From: Streptomyces sp. NBC_01549
GTDB lineage: Bacteria; Actinomycetota; Actinomycetes; Streptomycetales; Streptomycetaceae
Assembly (NCBI RefSeq): GCF_026339955.1
Contig: NZ_JAPEPW010000001.1
Coordinates: forward strand, 3,808,501 to 3,872,500
Direction: 5' to 3'
DNA: 64,000 nucleotides
This document shows, piece by piece, positions 58,935-64,000 of the stretch; position 1 is the stretch's first letter; each line of letters starts with the position of its first letter. A model generated the notes under the pieces. It was given only the letters and a program-made list of their open reading frames with translations, had not been told where the DNA came from and did not search any database. A program made the position numbers and the translations under genes.

Positions 58935-59744
58935 ATGACCACTTCCACCTGGGATCCCGCCCAGTACCTGCGCCACGCCGGCCACCGCGCCCGCCCGTTC
59001 ACCGACCTCCTCGCCCGGGTCCCCGACCTCCCCGGCACCCCTCCCCGCATCGCCGACCTCGGATGCGGCCCGGGCAACGTGACCGTCCTCCTCGCCGACC
59101 GCTGGCGCACCGCGCGCATCACCGGCTACGACAACTCACCCGAGATGCTCGCCAGGACCGAGCCGTACGCGGGCCCCACGGCCGGCGGCGGACGCCTCGA
59201 CTTCGCCCACGCGGACGCGACGACCTGGGCGCCGACGCAGACGTATGACCTGATCGTGTCCAACGCGGCGCTGCAGTGGGTACCGGGGCACGTGGAGCGG
59301 TTCCGCGACTGGGTGGCCGCGCTTGCCCCCGGCGGCACCTTCGCCTTCCAGGTCCCCAACAACATCGACGCGCCCCTGCACGCCCTGATGCGCGAGCTCG
59401 CCGCCTCCGCCCGCTGGAAGGAGCGCCTCGCGGACGTCCTGCGGCACGAGGACTCCGTCCACGACCCACTGGTCTACCTGGACCGGCTGGCCCGCCTCGG
59501 CTGCGCGGTGGACGTCTGGGAGACGACGTACGAGCAGATCCTCACGGGTGAGGATCCGGTCCTGGACTGGGTGAAGGGCACGGGTCTGCGCCCGGTACTG
59601 ACGGCCCTGGCCGACGACCCGGAGGCCCGGGACGACTTCGTCACCGAGTACCGCGACCTGCTCCGCGACGCCTATCCGACAGCCCCCTACGGCACGGTGC
59701 TGCCCTTCCGCCGCCTGTTCGCCGTGGCACACAAGGGAGCGTGA
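58935..59744 (+). CDS. tam: Trans-aconitate 2-methyltransferase
   Basis: 269 residues. SAM motif I-A-D-L-G-C-G-P-G-N-V-T near residue 40, then Y-D-N-S-P-E-M-L, and the family mark N-A-A-L-Q-W-V. It methylates trans-aconitate, an aconitase inhibitor formed when citric-acid intermediates isomerise. ATG 58935 is preceded by GAGGGGAAAG. Divergent from its regulator TamR. Confidence 0.94.
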   Translation: MTTSTWDPAQYLRHAGHRARPFTDLLARVPDLPGTPPRIADLGCGPGNVTVLLADRWRTARITGYDNSPEMLARTEPYAGPTAGGGRLDFAHADATTWAPTQTYDLIVSNAALQWVPGHVERFRDWVAALAPGGTFAFQVPNNIDAPLHALMRELAASARWKERLADVLRHEDSVHDPLVYLDRLARLGCAVDVWETTYEQILTGEDPVLDWVKGTGLRPVLTALADDPEARDDFVTEYRDLLRDAYPTAPYGTVLPFRRLFAVAHKGA

Positions 59745-59748
59745 GGGG

Positions 59749-60150
59749 ATGCTCGCCGCCATCGACCACGTCCAGCTCGCGGCCCCGCCCGGCTCGGAGG
59801 ACCTCCTGCGCGGCTACTACGTCGGGATTCTCGGTATGACCGAGATCCGCAAGCCCCCCGTCCTCGCCGCCCGCGGCGGCTGCTGGTTCCAGGCGGGGAC
59901 CGTGCGACTGCACATGGGGATCGAGAAGGACTTCCGGCCCGCGAAGAAGGCCCACCCCGGCTTGCGCGTCACCGGCGCCGAGGCGTTCGCCGCCCGCCTC
60001 CAGTCCCACAATGCCGAGGTTATCTGGGACGACGACCTGCCCGGCCACCGCCGCTTCTACTCCGAGGACCCCGTCGGCAACCGACTGGAGTTCCTGGAGC
60101 CACTCGGATCCGTGGAGCAGCTCGGATCCGTGGAGCAGCTCGAGTCCTAG
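59749..60150 (+). CDS. VOC/glyoxalase-like protein
   Basis: 133 residues of the VOC fold: I-D-H-V-Q-L-A-A-P at the start (metal His), G-W/C-W-F-Q, L-H-M-G-I and D-P-V-G-N-R-L-E-F at the end (metal Glu). The last residues contain a tandem L-G-S-V-E-Q (18-bp DNA repeat at about 60101-60137). ATG 59749 follows GAGGGG; it lies 4 bases behind tam. Its stop shares CTAG with the convergent TetR gene. Confidence 0.88.
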   Translation: MLAAIDHVQLAAPPGSEDLLRGYYVGILGMTEIRKPPVLAARGGCWFQAGTVRLHMGIEKDFRPAKKAHPGLRVTGAEAFAARLQSHNAEVIWDDDLPGHRRFYSEDPVGNRLEFLEPLGSVEQLGSVEQLES

Positions 60151-60827
60151 GACTTGCGATGCCCTATCAGCCGCGGCTTCGGCTCCAGGCCGTCCAGGCC
60201 GTGCCAGGCCAGGTTCACCAGATGGGCCGCCACCTCCGCCTTGCGGGGCTTGCGGACATCCAGCCACCACTGACCCGTCAGAGCGACCATGCCCACCAGC
60301 GCCTGGGCGTACAGGGGAGCCAGCTTCGGGTCGAAGCCGCGCAGCTTGAACTCACGCCCCAGGATGTCCTCCACCTGGGTGGCGATGTCCGAGATCAGCG
60401 ACGCGAAGGAACCCGTCGACTGGGGAATGGGCGAGTCACGGACCAGGATCCGGAAGCCGTCCGTGTACTCCTCGATGTAGTCCAAAAGAGCGAACGCCGC
60501 CTGTTCGCACAGCTCACGAGGGTGACCGGCGGTGAGAGAGCCGGTCACCATGTCCAGCAGACGGCGCATCTCGCGGTCCACCACCACCGCGTACAGCCCC
60601 TCCTTGCCGCCGAAGTGCTCGTAGACCACCGGCTTGGAGACCCCGGCCTTCGCCGCGATCTCCTCCACCGACGTCCCCTCGAAGCCCTTCGCCGCGAACA
60701 GGGTGCGACCGATCTCCAGCAGCTGCTGACGGCGCTCCGCACCGGTCATGCGGGTGCGGCGCGCACGCCGCGGCTTTTCACTGCTGCTCGGGGTGCTGCT
60801 GGAGTCGGTGGCCACACCGTCAATCAT
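60147..60827 (-). CDS. TetR-family regulator in a desaturase operon
   Basis: 226 residues. HTH at about 43-88 with T-S-V-E-E-I-A-A-K-A-G-V-S-K-P-V-V-Y-E-H-F, typical of lipid-related TetR proteins. The first 30 residues are Ser/Arg-rich. ATG 60827 overlaps the desaturase stop (ATGA), so it is co-translated with the enzyme and probably controls their common promoter, where overlapping palindromes lie. Confidence 0.9.
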   Translation of the reverse strand: MIDGVATDSSSTPSSSEKPRRARRTRMTGAERRQQLLEIGRTLFAAKGFEGTSVEEIAAKAGVSKPVVYEHFGGKEGLYAVVVDREMRRLLDMVTGSLTAGHPRELCEQAAFALLDYIEEYTDGFRILVRDSPIPQSTGSFASLISDIATQVEDILGREFKLRGFDPKLAPLYAQALVGMVALTGQWWLDVRKPRKAEVAAHLVNLAWHGLDGLEPKPRLIGHRKS

Positions 60828-61834
60828 GCCGCGTCAGCGGCTTCCGTCTTGCGCTGGGAGGCCGAGGCGTCCGTGTTGCGCTTCGAATCGATACGCGAGC
60901 GTGACGGCCAGCGCACGTCGTACGCCCAGCCGAGCTGCTCGCACCAGCGAATGATCCGCGCCGAGGAGTCGACCTGGCCGCGCTGTACGCCGTGCCGCGC
61001 CGAGGTCGGATCGGCGTGGTGCAGGTTGTGCCAGGACTCACCGCAGGAGAGCACGGCCAGCCACCACACGTTGCCGGAGCGGTCCCGCGACTTGAAGGGC
61101 CGCTTGCCCACCGCGTGACAGATCGAGTTGATCGACCAGGTGACGTGGTGCAACAGCGCCACCCGGACGAGCGAGCCCCAGAAGAAACCCGTGAACGCGC
61201 CCCACCAGGACATCGTCGCCAGACCGCCGATCAGCGGCGGCAACGCGAGCGAGAGCACGGTCCACGAGATGAACTGACGCGAGATCGCGCGGATCGCCGG
61301 GTCCTTGATCAGGTCCGGCGCGTACTTCTCCTGCGAGGTCCGCTCCTCATCGAACATCCAGCCGATGTGCGCCCACCACAGGCCCTTCATCAGAGCCGGC
61401 ACCGTCTCCCCGTAACGCCACGGCGAATGGGGGTCACCGTCGGCGTCGGAGAACTTGTGATGCTTGCGATGGTCGGCGACCCAGCGGACCAGGGGCCCCT
61501 CGACCGCCATCGAACCAGCGATCGCCAGCCCGATCCGCAACGGGCGCTTCGCCTTGAAGGAACCGTGCGTGAAGTAGCGGTGGTAGCCGATCGTGACGCC
61601 GTGGCAACCCAGATAGTAGAAGAAGACCAGCAGGCCGATGTCCAGCCAGCTCACCCCCCGCCCCCAGGCCAGCGGCACCGCTGCCACGAGGGCTAGGAAC
61701 GGAACAACGATGAAGAGAAGCAGCGTGATCTGTTCGAGTGACCCCTTCCGCTCGCCACCCAGCGTGGCGGCGGGGGCTGAGGTGTCGTCGTGCGGCCGCG
61801 GGGCGTCGTCGATCACGTCGGGACTCGTGGGCAT
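60824..61834 (-). CDS. Acyl-CoA/fatty acid delta-9-type desaturase
   Basis: 336 residues. Three histidine boxes bind the di-iron centre: H-R-Y-F-T-H, H-R-K-H-H and H-N-L-H-H. Membrane helices flank them (about 32-52, 57-75, 175-215). It introduces a double bond into acyl chains using oxygen and an electron donor. ATG 61834 has AGGGG 7 bases upstream; ATG 61840 is adjacent. The downstream TetR gene belongs to the same transcript. Confidence 0.93.
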   Translation of the reverse strand: MPTSPDVIDDAPRPHDDTSAPAATLGGERKGSLEQITLLLFIVVPFLALVAAVPLAWGRGVSWLDIGLLVFFYYLGCHGVTIGYHRYFTHGSFKAKRPLRIGLAIAGSMAVEGPLVRWVADHRKHHKFSDADGDPHSPWRYGETVPALMKGLWWAHIGWMFDEERTSQEKYAPDLIKDPAIRAISRQFISWTVLSLALPPLIGGLATMSWWGAFTGFFWGSLVRVALLHHVTWSINSICHAVGKRPFKSRDRSGNVWWLAVLSCGESWHNLHHADPTSARHGVQRGQVDSSARIIRWCEQLGWAYDVRWPSRSRIDSKRNTDASASQRKTEAADAA

Positions 61835-62174
61835 GAGCATCCCCTGTGGGGTTCGAGGGCGGGGGAGGTGGCCGCGTACGGGATCTGAGAGTCCTCCCGC
61901 CAACTGACGGGAGTCCCTACGCGTCCGTAACTTACGGTGTCGTAAGTATGGCAGCGCGCAGCCAGGCGGCAAGAGCCCAACAGCCTGCGCGTCCGCATGG
62001 ACACCTATCCTTGGAGTCGGTCGGACAGCGCGGTCCGTTCTGATTTATTCCCGGATGCCACGTCGCTAAGCGGCACCCCGCCGCGCGGCCACCACCCGGG
62101 TTCCCTCCCTGACGAGCTTCAGACGAGCTTCCACACTCTTCAGCCGAGCTTCCACACTGCAAGGAGCCGCACCT
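61835..62174. other. 340-base divergent region between desaturase and ppc
   Basis: Holds the desaturase operator (61925-61947) and, on the ppc side, three copies of CGAGCTTC (62113, 62124, 62145), two of them in a 21-base direct repeat with CCACACT. No gene seen. Confidence 0.55.
61925..61947. promoter_or_regulatory. Overlapping palindromes, probable TetR operator
   Basis: CCGTAA-C-TTACGG (61925-61937) and ACTTACG-gtgt-CGTAAGT (61930-61947) are both perfect and share an arm. They lie about 90 bases upstream of the desaturase. Confidence 0.7.

Positions 62175-64000
<1,826 letters not shown>

Overview
The window is chromosomal DNA from a Streptomyces or very close relative. It is very GC-rich, starts on GTG or TTG are common, and overlapping stop/start codons (ATGA, GTGA) are frequent. 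It carries genes typical of the genus: sepX, an ssgA-like gene (probably ssgE), a tamR/tam pair, an actinobacterial protein O-mannosyltransferase, an Rpf-type muralytic factor, an XRE/DUF397/ATPase trio and a tricorn-type protease. From memory the order resembles the S. coelicolor core region that runs from ppc through galTEK, ksgA-ispE, pmt and ssgE to the moe/moa genes; I could not check this by alignment. I see no insertion sequence, integrase, prophage, CRISPR array or rRNA.

1-7.9 kb: end of an unidentified gene, a convergent folate-salvage gene, then galU, moeA, moaC, a mog-type gene and a RimJ-like acetyltransferase in one tight run. sepX (cell division), tRNA-Ala(CGC), an acetyltransferase and exodeoxyribonuclease III follow.

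7.9-22.3 kb: a MerR regulator faces a three-gene oxidative operon (Baeyer-Villiger-type monooxygenase, alpha/beta hydrolase, SDR), followed by a small charged protein. Then come a tricorn protease homologue, a TetR-controlled MMPL exporter, an AraC regulator behind a 21-codon upstream frame, a beta-lactamase-fold hydrolase and ohr.

22.3-34.5 kb: ohrR lies 10 bp behind a CbiM(N)QO ECF metal transporter. The transporter promoter carries a close match to the Nur (nickel) box, so I read it as a nickel importer. ssgE, a DMT permease, a YbaK deacylase, two tandem penicillin-binding proteins and a large secreted beta-helix/PKD protein follow.

34.5-46.5 kb: pmt, rsmI, a zinc-ribbon protein, tatD, rpf, ksgA-ispE, an ABC-F ATPase and a membrane-anchored PQQ-propeller protein with the remains of a second copy behind it.

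46.5-64 kb: an atypical response regulator, a GNAT/AAA+ fusion, the DUF397/XRE/ATPase trio with an Rpn-like nuclease gene, an SSS transporter divergent from galT-galE-galK, a second LuxR-type regulator with an unusual inverted-repeat leader, tamR/tam, a VOC protein, a desaturase-TetR operon and the first two thirds of ppc.

Main themes are cell-wall growth and division, redox and metal homeostasis, galactose and UDP-sugar supply, and central housekeeping. The most promising items are the nickel-box promoter, the mutually exclusive repeats before the 57.6 kb regulator, several perfect palindromic operators, the GNAT-AAA+ fusion and the multi-domain secreted protein.
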